Shown piece by piece: positions 17,177 through 26,488 of a DNA stretch of 64,000 nucleotides (positions are counted from its first letter, which is position 1; every line of letters starts with the position of its first letter). This DNA is from Anaerolineae bacterium. GTDB taxonomy: Bacteria > Chloroflexota > Anaerolineae > Anaerolineales > Anaerolineaceae. The stretch covers positions 1 to 64,000 of the forward strand of contig JABUFD010000007.1 in NCBI GenBank assembly GCA_013314735.1, read 5' to 3'. The position numbers and the translations under genes are program-made. The notes under the pieces were generated by a model. It saw nothing but the letters and a program-made list of their open reading frames with translations. It was not told where the DNA came from and ran no database searches.

Positions 17177-18016
17177 ATGAATACTCGCAATTTCCTTACC
17201 ATTGTTACGTTATTGGTCCTTTCGGCCCTGGTGCTGGTTTCCTGCGGCCAACCGGTACAGGCCGCCGGCTGCCTTGGCACTGCCGATGATGCCATCGTTG
17301 ACCTGGAATGCCGTGAGATCACCTTTGCGGTCGAGAATGCCTACCTGCCCTTCAACTACGTGGTTGCGTCCACCGGTGAACCCGGCGGTTGGGACTACGA
17401 TACGATGAACGAAATCTGCACCCGCCTGCACTGCACCCCCGTGTACCAGGAAGCCGCCTGGGACGGCATGATCCAGGCCGTGGCCGATGGCCAGTTTGAT
17501 ATGGCCGGCGACGGCATTACCATCACCGAAGCCCGCGATGAGATCGTGGATTTCTCCATCGGTTACATCGCCATCGAACAGCGTTTGCTGGTCCGTGTCG
17601 GCGAAGACCGCTTCAGCTCGATCGAAGAATTTGCCGCCAACCCGGAATGGATCCTCGGTACCCAGGTGAACACCACCAACTACGAAACCGCGGTGCAATA
17701 CCTGCCCGAAGACCGCATCCAGGCTTACGAACAATACCCCTTCGCGGTACAGGCCCTCATCAGCGGTGACGTTGATGCCGTGATCCTCGACATGGTGGTC
17801 GGCCTGGGATATATGGGTGAAAACGCCGACGCGGTGGAGATGATGGGCGACGGCATCACCAGCGAAGAACTGGGCTTTGCCTTCCCCAACGGCTCCGACC
17901 TGGTGGACCCGATCAACCAGGCGCTGCAATCGATGATGGCAGACGGCACCCTGCAGGAGATCAATACCCGCTACTTTGGCCCCAACTTCACCCTCACCTA
18001 TGATGATGTCGAATAA
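17177..18016 (+). CDS. Polar amino-acid ABC transporter, substrate-binding lipoprotein
   Basis: A 279-residue solute-binding protein of family 3 (SBP_bac_3). The lipobox LVLVSC ends at Cys23, so it is anchored as a lipoprotein facing outward. The mature part begins around residue 47 with REITFAVENAYLPFNYV and GGWDYDTMNEICTRLHC. FDMAGDGITITEARDEIVDFS is the classical family motif (bases of the ligand cleft), and the fold ends with LQEINTRYFG. The SD AGAAGG precedes the ATG at 17177. It is the first gene of a binding-protein, permease, ATPase set. The ligand is not determinable; Gln, Glu, His or Arg class is likely from family membership. Confidence 0.9.
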   Translation: MNTRNFLTIVTLLVLSALVLVSCGQPVQAAGCLGTADDAIVDLECREITFAVENAYLPFNYVVASTGEPGGWDYDTMNEICTRLHCTPVYQEAAWDGMIQAVADGQFDMAGDGITITEARDEIVDFSIGYIAIEQRLLVRVGEDRFSSIEEFAANPEWILGTQVNTTNYETAVQYLPEDRIQAYEQYPFAVQALISGDVDAVILDMVVGLGYMGENADAVEMMGDGITSEELGFAFPNGSDLVDPINQALQSMMADGTLQEINTRYFGPNFTLTYDDVE

Positions 18017-18033
18017 CTGAAGCCGTCTGAAGC

Positions 18034-18066
18034 CTCCTGCCGGCAGCGGCGGGATGCTTCTTCCTC
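18034..18066 (+). terminator. Hairpin between binding-protein and permease genes
   Basis: GAAGC...GCTTC enclosing CTCCTGCCG...CGGCGGGA forms a strong stem after the binding-protein stop, with no long T-run. Such intercistronic hairpins commonly give more binding-protein than permease mRNA; here that is inference. Confidence 0.4.
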
Positions 18067-18188
18067 CAACTTTCCCGGGCACACCGGCGGAACCGCTCAC
18101 CGCCGGGTGCCCCGGGAACAACCTCACTTTATTGGTAGTTGCACCCATTTGAATTTAGGCTCAAACGAAACACAGGAGTTTTATTGTT

Positions 18189-19085
18189 ATGGCAAGCTCA
18201 GATCTGGAAAGAACAAGTTTACTGGATGCCCCTGCCTTTGAGGGACTGAAACTGCGCCGCTTCTCCCTCAAAGAGGTTAACTGGCGCGAATTTCCCTGGT
18301 GGTTCGCCGCGCTGATCCTGATCGCAGTCGTCACCCTGGTGACGGTGCTCACCAGCCCTACCTTTAATGAAGCCTTCTTCTTCATCATCGCCGGGCTGGG
18401 GGTCACGGTCAGCGTCACCCTGGCGGCGTTCGTGGTGGCGGTGGTGCTGGGATTGATCACCGGCCTGGGGCGCATTTCAGACAAGGTGCTGCCCAAAAAT
18501 GCCGCCACCCTGTACGTGGAACTGGTGCGGGGTGTGCCGATGCTGGTGTTGATCTTCTTCATCGCGCTCGTGCTGGTGCCGGGGATCATCAACGGCATCA
18601 ATGCCCTGGGTGCGGCGCTGAGCAATATCGGCATTGGGAGCATCGGTTCCTTCTTCAGCGCGGTTGCCATCCGTGATATCCCAATGGCGCTGCGCGCGGT
18701 GATTGCGCTTTCCATCACCTACGGCGCGTTCCTGGCGGAAGTGTTCCGCGCGGGCATTCAATCCATCAGCCGCGGGCAGATGGAAGCCGCCCGTTCACAG
18801 GGGATGAGCTATGGCCAGGCAATGCGCTACGTGATCCTGCCGCAGGCGGTCCGCAATGTGCTGCCGGCGCTGGGCAACGACTTCATCTCGATGCTGAAAG
18901 ATTCCTCGCTGGTTTCGGTGCTGGCGGTGCGCGATATCACCCAGGTGGCGAAACTGTATGCCGGGCACAGTTTCCGCTTCCAGCAGGCCTACATCAGCCT
19001 GGCGATCCTCTACCTGGTGATGACGGTCAGCCTTTCCCTGCTGGTGAAAGTGATCGAAAGGCGGTATTGCCATGACGGGCGCTAA
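18189..19085 (+). CDS. Polar amino-acid ABC transporter, permease
   Basis: A 298-residue membrane protein of the HisM/GlnP family. A 40-residue polar N-terminus precedes about five or six membrane segments. It has the typical entry motif [28 protein letters not shown], and the cytoplasmic EAA loop [25 protein letters not shown] (near residues 197-220) that contacts the ATPase, followed by [24 protein letters not shown] upstream (18173-18177). A 172-bp gap separates it from the binding protein. Its end overlaps the ATPase gene by 14 bp. Confidence 0.9.
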   Translation: MASSDLERTSLLDAPAFEGLKLRRFSLKEVNWREFPWWFAALILIAVVTLVTVLTSPTFNEAFFFIIAGLGVTVSVTLAAFVVAVVLGLITGLGRISDKVLPKNAATLYVELVRGVPMLVLIFFIALVLVPGIINGINALGAALSNIGIGSIGSFFSAVAIRDIPMALRAVIALSITYGAFLAEVFRAGIQSISRGQMEAARSQGMSYGQAMRYVILPQAVRNVLPALGNDFISMLKDSSLVSVLAVRDITQVAKLYAGHSFRFQQAYISLAILYLVMTVSLSLLVKVIERRYCHDGR

Positions 19086-19842
19086 TCCGGCCATGCAACC
19101 AGCTGCCGATCCCATCATTGAGCTGCGCCGCATTTCCAAAACCTTTGGCGAGGTCGAAGCCCTCAAGGACGTTTCCCTGGCCATCGGGCGCGGCAAGGTG
19201 GTGGTGATCATCGGCCCCAGCGGTTCGGGGAAATCAACCCTGCTGCGCTGCATCAACCGCCTGGAGGAACCCACCGCCGGCGAGGTATGGATCGATGGTG
19301 AGCGCATCACCGGCAGCGATGAGCAGATGAACAAGATCCGCGCCGATATCGGGATGGTGTTCCAGCATTTCAACCTGTATCCGCACCTGAGCGTGCTGGA
19401 GAATATCACCCTGGCACAGAAGATTGTCCGCAAGCGCGAGAAAAAAGCAGCGCAGGCGATTGCGATGGAACAATTAAAACGGGTGGGCATTGCCGAAAAG
19501 GCGGACGCCTTCCCCAACCAGCTGTCGGGCGGACAGCAGCAGCGCGTGGCAATCGCGCGTGCCCTGGCGATGCAGCCCAAGATCATGCTCTTTGATGAAC
19601 CGACCAGCGCGCTGGACCCGGAGATGATCAAGGAGGTGCTGGATGTGATGCTGATGCTGGCGGAAGAGGGCAGCACGATGGTGATCGTGACGCACGAGAT
19701 GGGCTTTGCCCGTGCCGCCGCCGATGAGATCATCTTCATGGATTACGGCGAGATCGTGGAGCAGACCACCCCGGAAACGCTCTTCACCCACCCCACCCAT
19801 CCGCGCACAAAGCTGTTCCTCTCGCAGATTTTGCAGAAGTGA
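19072..19842 (+). CDS. Polar amino-acid ABC transporter, ATP-binding protein
   Basis: A 256-residue ABC ATPase of the GlnQ/HisP family. Walker [10 protein letters not shown] is near residue 45, the Q-loop at [10 protein letters not shown], signature [15 protein letters not shown], Walker [15 protein letters not shown] and H-loop VTHEMGFA. It couples ATP hydrolysis to the permease just upstream, whose stop it overlaps. The first ATG at 19072 follows GAAAGGCGG; an internal ATG at residue 8 is an alternative. A large hairpin at 19910-19967 follows the operon. Confidence 0.92.
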   Translation: MTGANPAMQPAADPIIELRRISKTFGEVEALKDVSLAIGRGKVVVIIGPSGSGKSTLLRCINRLEEPTAGEVWIDGERITGSDEQMNKIRADIGMVFQHFNLYPHLSVLENITLAQKIVRKREKKAAQAIAMEQLKRVGIAEKADAFPNQLSGGQQQRVAIARALAMQPKIMLFDEPTSALDPEMIKEVLDVMLMLAEEGSTMVIVTHEMGFARAAADEIIFMDYGEIVEQTTPETLFTHPTHPRTKLFLSQILQK

Positions 19843-19909
19843 CCAGCATACGGACAGCCATTCCAGGTTCATCTGAACCTGACGGTAAAACTCCTGAGAA
19901 ATGATTTGG

Positions 19910-19967
19910 TTAAACCCCCGGCAGGAATCGCCCTGAGCAAGCCCTTCCTGCCGGCGGGGGGGTTTAA
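19910..19967. terminator. Large hairpin after the amino-acid ABC operon
   Basis: TTAAACCCCCGGCAGGAA (19910-19927) pairs with 19945-19967, which is its reverse complement with a five-base insertion. The long GC-rich stem is likely a transcription end, though a T-run is lacking. Confidence 0.5.
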
Positions 19968-19973
19968 TCCAGG

Positions 19974-20050
19974 CTTATTCACACTTTCAGGCAAAAGTGA
20001 GAATATGGCTTCCTCCTTATTCACACTTTCGGCCCAAAATGTGAATAAGG
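19974..20050. repeat. Tandem pair of AT-rich inverted repeats upstream of a lipoprotein gene
   Basis: Two 33-bp copies of CTTATTCACACTTTC...AAAGTGA.AATA (19974-20006 and 20016-20048) are arranged 42 bp apart. The second forms a perfect 11-bp stem, CCTTATTCACA with TGTGAATAAGG. They sit 55-130 bp upstream of a TATAAT box (20105-20110), a position suited to operator function. Confidence 0.55.
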
Positions 20051-20144
20051 AACAACGCCATCCTCGCCACCGCCAATCCTGTTTTCGTACGCCGCGAAAG
20101 TCTGTATAATGGAGGCATGGTTTTTCGCATCCAGGAGGGATGGC

Positions 20145-20798
20145 ATGCTGAAACGACAAAGGATGTTCGGGATTGTTTTGTACCTGCTGCTGTTTAGCCT
20201 GCTTTCCGCCTGCACCGCGGGCGATGACCTGCCCTGCCCGATCCCGCAAGCGCTGATGGACACCCCCCCGGCGGATGCGGTAACCCTCACCATAACGAAC
20301 AACACCTGCACCACCTTTTGCGCGGTCTACGTTGCCCCCAAAACCTGTGATGACTGGGGCCTGGATTGGCTGGGCTTGACGACGCTGCGCAGCGGGGAAA
20401 GCGCGGTGTATTCCCTGCCGGCCGGGTGCTATGACCTTTCGCTGGAATCCTGCACCGGGCTGGCTTACAATTTTTCCAACTACCGCCTGACCGGCGACCG
20501 CGAGCTGACCCTCGACAGTCGCGATGCGCAGACCCGCGGGGTGTGTGATGCCTCCGTCACGGTTGTCAACCACGCCGCTGTGCCAATCTGTTATCTGTGG
20601 ATGGCGACAGCGGAGAGCGAATCCTTTGGCGGGAACTGGCTGGGCGCAGATGATCCGCTGCTGCCCGGTGAGACAGCCGTTTTCCCAATCTTCCCCGACA
20701 CCTACGACCTGAAAGTCGAGGACTGCGACTTCAATATCCTGCGCCTGGAACTGGGTGTTGCGGTGGATGAACCGCTGGTGTGGGAGGTGGGGGAATAG
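20145..20798 (+). CDS. Hypothetical lipoprotein with an internal duplication
   Basis: A 217-residue predicted lipoprotein (lipobox LLSAC, Cys near residue 21). The mature protein is made of two similar halves. VTLTITNNTCTTFCAVYVAP with SGESAVYSLPAGCYDLSLESC is in the first. SVTVVNHAAVPICYLWMA with PGETAVFPIFPDTYDLKVEDC is in the second. Each looks like a beta-rich domain of about 85 residues with paired cysteines, probably disulfides outside the membrane. AGGAGG (20133-20138) sets the start at 20145. I do not recognise the family by function. It stands alone between inverted repeats and a terminator. Confidence 0.7.
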   Translation: MLKRQRMFGIVLYLLLFSLLSACTAGDDLPCPIPQALMDTPPADAVTLTITNNTCTTFCAVYVAPKTCDDWGLDWLGLTTLRSGESAVYSLPAGCYDLSLESCTGLAYNFSNYRLTGDRELTLDSRDAQTRGVCDASVTVVNHAAVPICYLWMATAESESFGGNWLGADDPLLPGETAVFPIFPDTYDLKVEDCDFNILRLELGVAVDEPLVWEVGE

Positions 20799-20804
20799 AA
20801 ACAA

Positions 20805-20838
20805 AAAACCTGAGGGCTCCCCAGGAACCTCAGGTTTT
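20805..20838. terminator. Bidirectional terminator between convergent genes
   Basis: AAAACCTGAGG (20805-20815) pairs with CCTCAGGTTTT (20828-20838). It serves the lipoprotein gene on + and the thioredoxin-like gene on -. Confidence 0.85.
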
Positions 20839-20863
20839 CTTCACAGACTGTTTTCTTCTCGCT

Positions 20864-21445
20864 TTACACCAAATCGCACGCGTCGGCGGGCATCCAGTGG
20901 GCGTCCTGGTCGTTCCATTTCACGTTGCAGCCAATCGGGTTGGTGAGCGGGGTGCGGATGGCCTTGCCGGCCAGCAGGTCGCTCAGGGCGTTGTCGAGGT
21001 CGTTGACCGTCATCTTGCTGGTGTCACGCGGGTTGTCCACACCGCGCCCGGTGTAGACCAGCTTGCGTTCGCGGTCGAAGACGTAAAAATGCGGCGTGCG
21101 CAGCGCGCCGTAGGCGAGCGCCACCTGCTGGCTCTCATCCCGCAGGTACTTCCACGGGAACTGGTGCTGCTCCATGCGCGCCACCATCGTGGCAAAATCA
21201 TCTTCGGGGTGGGTGGCTTCGCTGTTGGCGTTGATGCCGACGAACGCCACACCCTGCGCGGCAAATTTCTCCGCCGTGGCGCGGGTGACCTCATCCGAAC
21301 CGATCACGAACGGGCAGTGGTTGCAGGTGAAGAACACCACCAGCACAGCGGCATCATCAAAATCATGCAGGGAATAGGTTTTCCCATCGGTGGCGGGGAG
21401 GGAAAAATCGGGGGCTTTCTGGCCAATTTGTAAGGTAAATGTCAT
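20864..21445 (-). CDS. Thioredoxin-fold AhpC/TSA-type redoxin
   Basis: A 193-residue cytoplasmic thioredoxin-like protein. The N-terminal [14 protein letters not shown] and [14 protein letters not shown] (near residues 32-45) place a CNHC active site in the usual position for redoxins, and [17 protein letters not shown] and [17 protein letters not shown] are typical of the AhpC/TSA 'thioredoxin family' group. It could be a peroxiredoxin or thiol oxidoreductase; the substrate is not known. The start at 21445 is set by AAGGAG seven bases upstream. No signal peptide. It converges on the lipoprotein gene. Confidence 0.82.
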   Translation of the reverse strand: MTFTLQIGQKAPDFSLPATDGKTYSLHDFDDAAVLVVFFTCNHCPFVIGSDEVTRATAEKFAAQGVAFVGINANSEATHPEDDFATMVARMEQHQFPWKYLRDESQQVALAYGALRTPHFYVFDRERKLVYTGRGVDNPRDTSKMTVNDLDNALSDLLAGKAIRTPLTNPIGCNVKWNDQDAHWMPADACDLV

Positions 21446-21804
21446 AAAAATCTCCTTGAATACCCGCATTATAGCACAGGAGAACAGCGGGGTTCCAGGC
21501 CAACCGGCAAGCTGGTACTGACATCACTTTCTGCAAACATTCACATGGTCCTTTTTTTGGACCCCTATGCCGGAAATTGAGAAATGAATTGGTAAATGGC
21601 TGGACGATTCTGAAATCGTGTATAATGAGTTCACCAATATCTTCACCCGTTCCCCCAAAAACAGGATGGAAAATAATTGCAAACCAACCCGGAGATCAGC
21701 ACTTTCGGGCGGAGTGTTTTTTTCAGCAAATCGTCCTGGCGCTTGCCATGATTTGTAACGCATTTCCGTTTTGAAACAAGCAGGATTCAATCGAGGAGGT
21801 TCAC

Positions 21805-22779
21805 GTGGTTGATTGGTTTCGTGTATTTGTCGGCACAGTCGGGGTGATCAATACGGCTGCGAATCTTTCCACCAGTGCCAGCAGCTATGAAATTGCCCAA
21901 TTACAAAAAGATGCGGCCACAATAGAAATGGTGCGCAACCTGGCGAGGGATATCATTTTTTCCACGCGCAGAACTGCCGAAAAACTGGCGCCGCTGGCTG
22001 AAGACCGGCCATTCCTCGGGTATGTGGTTGCCGAACTGCTGGAAATTCGCTTTCGTGATCTTGGCATCACCAGTGAATTTTTCCCGGATTTTCAGGAAAA
22101 GACATACCTGGCGGATACAGAGGATATCATCGGCAACCTGAAACGGACGGCTGCCGCAATATTGACGAAAGAACAATTGGCCGATGCAAAGAAAGCCGTC
22201 AAGATCGTCCTGACAGACGGACTATTGGAAGCATACATTCAGCATCTTGATAAAGTCGAGCAGCTTCAGGACCTGAAGCAATCGATAACGGCATTGGAAT
22301 CCAGGCGCAATGAAATTAACGCAGCGGACAAAAAGGGGAAAATTGGCACACAGCGGACCATGTTCGGCCTTGTTTTGGGGGTCGGGGTGGTATTGGCTTG
22401 CGTGGTGCCTTTGATTGGCATGATCTTCGGCAGTTTCCTGCGGGACACGTTGGGACAGACGGTCGCAGATATCTACAACCTGATCATTTGTTTGATCCCC
22501 ATCATCGGAGCGATCATGATCATCGTTGGCGCCCTGTTCATGTTCCAGAAGTCTTCAGCGCGAAAAGAAATTGATTCAAAAATCGATGCCTTGAAAAAGC
22601 AATTCCAGGCAATCAAGAAAAATTTGGCAACGGATGAAGACCTCCAGAAATTTGTTGCCGAATTTGGGAACCTGACCCATGCAGAAGCCGTGCAATTGAA
22701 CCTGGAAAATGATGCGTTCATCTCCCGCCTGACAACTGAAGAAGAGTTTGAACAATATTTCAAAATCACACCCAGTTAA
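21805..22779 (+). CDS. Unrecognised membrane protein with coiled coils
   Basis: A 324-residue protein I do not recognise. Residues 1-25 hold a short hydrophobic stretch, residues 30-185 are largely helical and charged, and two strong membrane segments lie at about 190-215 (GLVLGVGVVLACVVPLIGMIF) and 228-252 (LIICLIPIIGAIMIIVGALFMF). A second coiled-coil-like region, rich in Lys and Glu, follows from 255. The gene starts with GTG at 21805 after AGGAGG, five bases away. It is less GC-rich than its neighbours. It lies alone, with a TATAAT-like box at 21621-21626 far upstream. The topology, two helices flanked by long cytoplasmic helices, might suit a membrane sensor or scaffold, but this is a guess. 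Confidence 0.65.
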   Translation: MVDWFRVFVGTVGVINTAANLSTSASSYEIAQLQKDAATIEMVRNLARDIIFSTRRTAEKLAPLAEDRPFLGYVVAELLEIRFRDLGITSEFFPDFQEKTYLADTEDIIGNLKRTAAAILTKEQLADAKKAVKIVLTDGLLEAYIQHLDKVEQLQDLKQSITALESRRNEINAADKKGKIGTQRTMFGLVLGVGVVLACVVPLIGMIFGSFLRDTLGQTVADIYNLIICLIPIIGAIMIIVGALFMFQKSSARKEIDSKIDALKKQFQAIKKNLATDEDLQKFVAEFGNLTHAEAVQLNLENDAFISRLTTEEEFEQYFKITPS

Positions 22780-22797
22780 AAACACACCCACCAAACT

Positions 22798-22831
22798 ATG
22801 GGCGCTTTCCATGCAGAAGGATGGCGCCCAT
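22798..22831 (+). terminator. Hairpin after the membrane protein gene
   Basis: ATGGGCGC (22798-22805) pairs with GCGCCCAT (22824-22831). No T-run follows, so termination is uncertain. Confidence 0.4.
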
Positions 22832-22866
22832 TGTATGCCGGCAGGATACCCCTCTAATACAACTCT

Positions 22867-22908
22867 TACACAGCGCGTGTAGAATCCGCACGCTGAATAT
22901 GTTATAAT
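22867..22908 (+). promoter_or_regulatory. suf operon promoter region with palindrome
   Basis: TATAAT (22903-22908) lies 67 bp before sufC. No consensus -35 precedes it; instead the palindrome TACACAGCGCGTGTA (22867-22881) occupies the region just upstream. This suggests control by a DNA-binding protein, possibly a Fe-S or iron sensor. Confidence 0.45.
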
Positions 22909-22974
22909 TCCTACTAAATATTCGGATATATCACACCAATGCCCGCGCGGCATTGCGGTTCTACAGAGGTGAAC

Positions 22975-23748
22975 ATGGCGCAATTAGAAATCAACAACCT
23001 GCATGTCAGCATCGAAGGCTCGGAGATCATCAAAGGCCTCAGCCTGGTGATGCGCACCGGCGAAATTCATGCCATCATGGGCCCCAACGGCACCGGCAAA
23101 AGCACCCTGGCGTATACACTGATGGGACACCCCAATTACGAGGTCACCGCCGGCAGCGTCACCCTGGATGGTGAGGATGTGCTGGCGATGGAACCCAACG
23201 AACGCGCCCTGGCCGGGCTGTTCCTGGCGTTCCAGTACCCTTCGGCGGTGCCGGGGGTCAGTATTGCCAATTTCCTGCGCACAGCCATCAACAGCAAGCG
23301 CCGCGCGCTCGATCCCGATGACAAGGGCATTGCCCTGCTCGATTTCCGCCGCCTGCTGATCGACAACATGAACCGCCTCAAGGTCAGCCAGGATTTTGCC
23401 GGGCGCTACCTCAACGACGGTTTTTCCGGCGGGGAGAAAAAGCGCGTGGAAGTGCTGCAAATGCTCACCCTCCAGCCGCGCTTCGCCATCCTCGATGAAC
23501 CCGATTCCGGCCTCGACATCGACGCGATCAAGATCGTCGCTGACGGCGTGAACCTGATGCGCGGCGAAAACTTCGGCGGGCTGATCATCACCCATTACCA
23601 GCGCATTCTCAACTACGTCACGCCCGATTTCGTGCATGTGATGCTGGGCGGGCGGATTGTCGCCTCCGGCGGCGCCGAACTGGCGCTGGACCTGGAAGAG
23701 AACGGCTACGAGGGGTTCGAGGAACGCTGGGCGCAGAAAGCCCGCTGA
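22975..23748 (+). CDS. sufC: Fe-S cluster assembly ATPase SufC
   Basis: A 257-residue ABC-type ATPase of the SUF system, which drives conformational change in the SufBCD scaffold. Walker A GPNGTGKST is near residue 37. The SufC-type signature FSGGEKKRVEVLQML and Walker B ILDEPDSGLDIDAI follow, then H-loop THYQRIL. These are classic SufC features, including the KKR variant of the signature. The start at 22975 has GAGGTGAAC just upstream; an ATG at 22939 is in frame but has no SD. It heads a cluster in the order C, B, D, S, U with tiny gaps. Confidence 0.95.
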   Translation: MAQLEINNLHVSIEGSEIIKGLSLVMRTGEIHAIMGPNGTGKSTLAYTLMGHPNYEVTAGSVTLDGEDVLAMEPNERALAGLFLAFQYPSAVPGVSIANFLRTAINSKRRALDPDDKGIALLDFRRLLIDNMNRLKVSQDFAGRYLNDGFSGGEKKRVEVLQMLTLQPRFAILDEPDSGLDIDAIKIVADGVNLMRGENFGGLIITHYQRILNYVTPDFVHVMLGGRIVASGGAELALDLEENGYEGFEERWAQKAR

Positions 23749-23775
23749 CCCCACCCCCACCAGAAAGGAGCTGCC

Positions 23776-25197
23776 ATGCCATCCTACATTGATGAACGCA
23801 AGCTGGTCGAAAACCTCGATCACCTCGACCAGTATGACTTTAAAGACCCTGATAAACATTATGTCTTCCGCACCCAGAAGGGCCTCAGCGAAGACGTCAT
23901 CCGCCAGATTTCGGCGATGAAAGGCGAACCGCAATGGATGCTGGAATACCGCCTGCGGGCCTACCAGCACTTCATGAAGCGCCCCATGCCCAACTGGGGC
24001 GCCGACCTGAGCGGCCTGAACCTGAACGAGATTTACTACTACGTGCGCCCCACCGAAGGCTCCAGCGGCAACTGGGATGACGTGCCGGATGATATCAAGC
24101 GCACCTTTGACCGCCTGGGCATCCCTGAAGCCGAGCAGAAATTCCTCAGCGGCGTGGGCGCCCAGTACGAAAGCGAAATGGTCTACCATTCGGTGCAAAA
24201 GCACCTTGAACAGCAGGGTGTGGTCTTCCTCTCGATCGAGGACGGCCTGCGCCAGTACCCGGACCTGTTCCGTGAATATTTCGGCACGGTAATCAGCTTT
24301 GCCGATAACAAGTTTGCCGCCCTCAACAGCGCGGTATGGTCGGGCGGCTCGTTCGTCTACATCCCCAAAGGCGTCAAGGTCGATATGCCGCTGCAGGCAT
24401 ATTTCCGCCTGAACGTGGCGGAGATCGGGCAGTTTGAACGCAGCCTGATCATCGCCGATGAAGGCGCGCAGGTGCATTACGTGGAAGGCTGCACCGCCCC
24501 GCGCTACACCACCAACTCGTTCCACTCCGGTGTGATCGAAATTGTGGTCAAGAAAAACGCGCGTGTGCGCTATTCCACCATCCAGAACTGGTCCAAGAAC
24601 GTCTACAACCTGGTGACGCAGCGCGCCTATGTGCACGAGGGCGGCACGATGGAATGGGTCGACAGCAACATGGGTTCGCAGGTGACAATGAAGTACCCCT
24701 CGTGCATCCTGGCCGGTGAAGGCGCCCACGGCGAGATCCTCTCGATGGCGTTCGCCTCCGATGGGCAGGTGCAGGATGCCGGCAGCAAAATGATCCACCT
24801 GGCACCCAACACCTCCAGCAAGGTCACCAGCAAGTCGATCTCCAAGAACGGCGGACGGGCTTCGTACCGCGGGTTGGTGAGCGTCAAGCCGGAGGCCGAG
24901 AACGTTAAATCGAACGTGGTGTGCGACGCGCTGATCCTCGACGCGCAATCACAGTCCGACACCTACCCCTATATTGACATCAACAACAGCAGCGTCAGCA
25001 TCGGCCACGAGGCTTCGGTCTCCAAGGTATCAGAAGAGCAGCTGTTTTACCTGATGAGCCGCGGGTTGAATGAAGAAGAAGCACTCGGCATGATCGTTTC
25101 CGGCTTCATTGAGCCGCTGGTAAAGGAACTGCCGATGGAATACGCGGTGGAAATGAACCGCCTGATCCAGCTGCAGATGGAAGGATCGGTGGGGTGA
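23776..25197 (+). CDS. sufB: Fe-S cluster assembly scaffold SufB
   Basis: A 473-residue scaffold protein on which Fe-S clusters are built, with beta-helix core. Typical stretches are [55 protein letters not shown] and [11 protein letters not shown], where the last Cys is the conserved one close to the expected cluster site. [13 protein letters not shown] and [21 protein letters not shown] form the C-terminal helical part. AAGGAG precedes the ATG. The 27-bp gap from sufC and the 3-bp gap to sufD indicate one operon. Confidence 0.95.
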   Translation: MPSYIDERKLVENLDHLDQYDFKDPDKHYVFRTQKGLSEDVIRQISAMKGEPQWMLEYRLRAYQHFMKRPMPNWGADLSGLNLNEIYYYVRPTEGSSGNWDDVPDDIKRTFDRLGIPEAEQKFLSGVGAQYESEMVYHSVQKHLEQQGVVFLSIEDGLRQYPDLFREYFGTVISFADNKFAALNSAVWSGGSFVYIPKGVKVDMPLQAYFRLNVAEIGQFERSLIIADEGAQVHYVEGCTAPRYTTNSFHSGVIEIVVKKNARVRYSTIQNWSKNVYNLVTQRAYVHEGGTMEWVDSNMGSQVTMKYPSCILAGEGAHGEILSMAFASDGQVQDAGSKMIHLAPNTSSKVTSKSISKNGGRASYRGLVSVKPEAENVKSNVVCDALILDAQSQSDTYPYIDINNSSVSIGHEASVSKVSEEQLFYLMSRGLNEEEALGMIVSGFIEPLVKELPMEYAVEMNRLIQLQMEGSVG

Positions 25198-25200
25198 ACC

Positions 25201-26484
25201 ATGGCAGACAACAAAGAGATCAAGGAAGTGATCGACCTCAACAGCGCCAACAACGGCGCCTCGGTCTACATCAGCAACGAACAGGCACAATCAACCCCCT
25301 ACCTCTCGGGTGAATTTGACGTAACCGACGCGCTCTCCCCCGCCCTGCCCGGGCAGGCTGAAGCGCGCGCCCTGCTCACCGGCATGCCGTTCCCCGGCAA
25401 CAAGGACGAAGCCTGGCGCAAGACCAGCCTGCGCGAACTGCCGCTGGCACAGCTCAGCCTGGCCTCCAATACCCGCGTCGACCTGGGGAACGCGCCCGAA
25501 GGCGTGGTGTTCCTGCCCGTGGCCGAAGCGCTGCGCAGCCCCCACGGCAAGCTATTAAAGGAAAAGCTTAACCGCCTGGTGCCGGCCGATACCGACAAGT
25601 TCACCGCACTGGCTGCCGGTTATGCCCAGAACGGCTTTGTGCTGTATGTGCCGCCCAATACCCGCGTGCCGCATGACCTGACCGCCGCCGTCCGTATCCG
25701 TGAGAACGGCACGATCCAGAACTCCCGGATTTTGGTGGTGGTCGACCGCGGCGCGGATGTGACCCTGCACCTGGACCTGCTTGGTGCCGGAGGCGATCAA
25801 CCCGCCCTGCACGCCAGCATCGTTGAGGTGTTTGTGGAAGACAATGCCCGCCTGCACCTGGTGGAAACCCAGCAGCTGGGGCGCGGCACCTGGCACTTCA
25901 GCCACGAAAAAGCCGCCGTGGGCGCCAACGCCCTGCTCGATTGGGTGTATTTCGCCTTCGGTTCACGCCTCAGCAAGTCGTTCCTCAGCGTGGCGCTGAC
26001 CGGCAAGGGCAGCGAAGCCCATCTCGACGGACTCAGCATCACCAACGGCGGCCAGCACCTGGACCTCGATACCCAGCAGGACCACCTGGCGCCGCACACG
26101 ATCAGCAACCTCAATTTCAAAGCCGCCCTGCTGGGCAAAAGCCGCTCGGTGTGGCAGGGGATGATCTACGTCGATCCCGCTGCCGTGCAGACCGACGGCT
26201 ACCAGACCAGCCGCAACCTGCTGCTGGATGACCGCGCCCATGCCGACGCGATCCCCGGGCTGGAGATCAAAACCGATGATGTGCGCTGCTCGCACGGCGC
26301 CACCATCAGCCATGTCGATGAGGAAATGATCTTCTACCTCAAATCGCGCGGATTGGATGACCACACCGCGCGCGAACTGATCGTCAACGGTTTCTTTGAA
26401 GAGATCGTTGGCAAGGTGCGCGATGAAGCCGTGCAGGAATCCCTGCGGGCGCACATCAGCCGCAAACTGGCACAGGAGAATTGA
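25201..26484 (+). CDS. sufD: Fe-S cluster assembly protein SufD
   Basis: A 427-residue SufB paralog. Early parts include GMPFPGNKDEAWRKTSLREL (typical of SufD 'E-W-(K/R)-T' start). The beta-helix contains ARLHLVETQQLG and KGSEAHLDGLSITNGGQHLD, and the C-terminal half has NLLLDDRAHADAIPGLEIKTDDV and CSHGATISHVDEEMIFYLKSRGL. These match SufD, whose role is to bind SufB and SufC and accept iron/cluster. It starts three bases after sufB and ends five bases before sufS. Confidence 0.94.
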   Translation: MADNKEIKEVIDLNSANNGASVYISNEQAQSTPYLSGEFDVTDALSPALPGQAEARALLTGMPFPGNKDEAWRKTSLRELPLAQLSLASNTRVDLGNAPEGVVFLPVAEALRSPHGKLLKEKLNRLVPADTDKFTALAAGYAQNGFVLYVPPNTRVPHDLTAAVRIRENGTIQNSRILVVVDRGADVTLHLDLLGAGGDQPALHASIVEVFVEDNARLHLVETQQLGRGTWHFSHEKAAVGANALLDWVYFAFGSRLSKSFLSVALTGKGSEAHLDGLSITNGGQHLDLDTQQDHLAPHTISNLNFKAALLGKSRSVWQGMIYVDPAAVQTDGYQTSRNLLLDDRAHADAIPGLEIKTDDVRCSHGATISHVDEEMIFYLKSRGLDDHTARELIVNGFFEEIVGKVRDEAVQESLRAHISRKLAQEN

Positions 26485-26488
26485 GCGC

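Noticed and set aside
22984-24948. A 654-codon open frame antisense to sufC and sufB
   Set aside because: It lies opposite two clearly conserved genes and has no recognisable domain; long antisense frames are common in GC-rich DNA.
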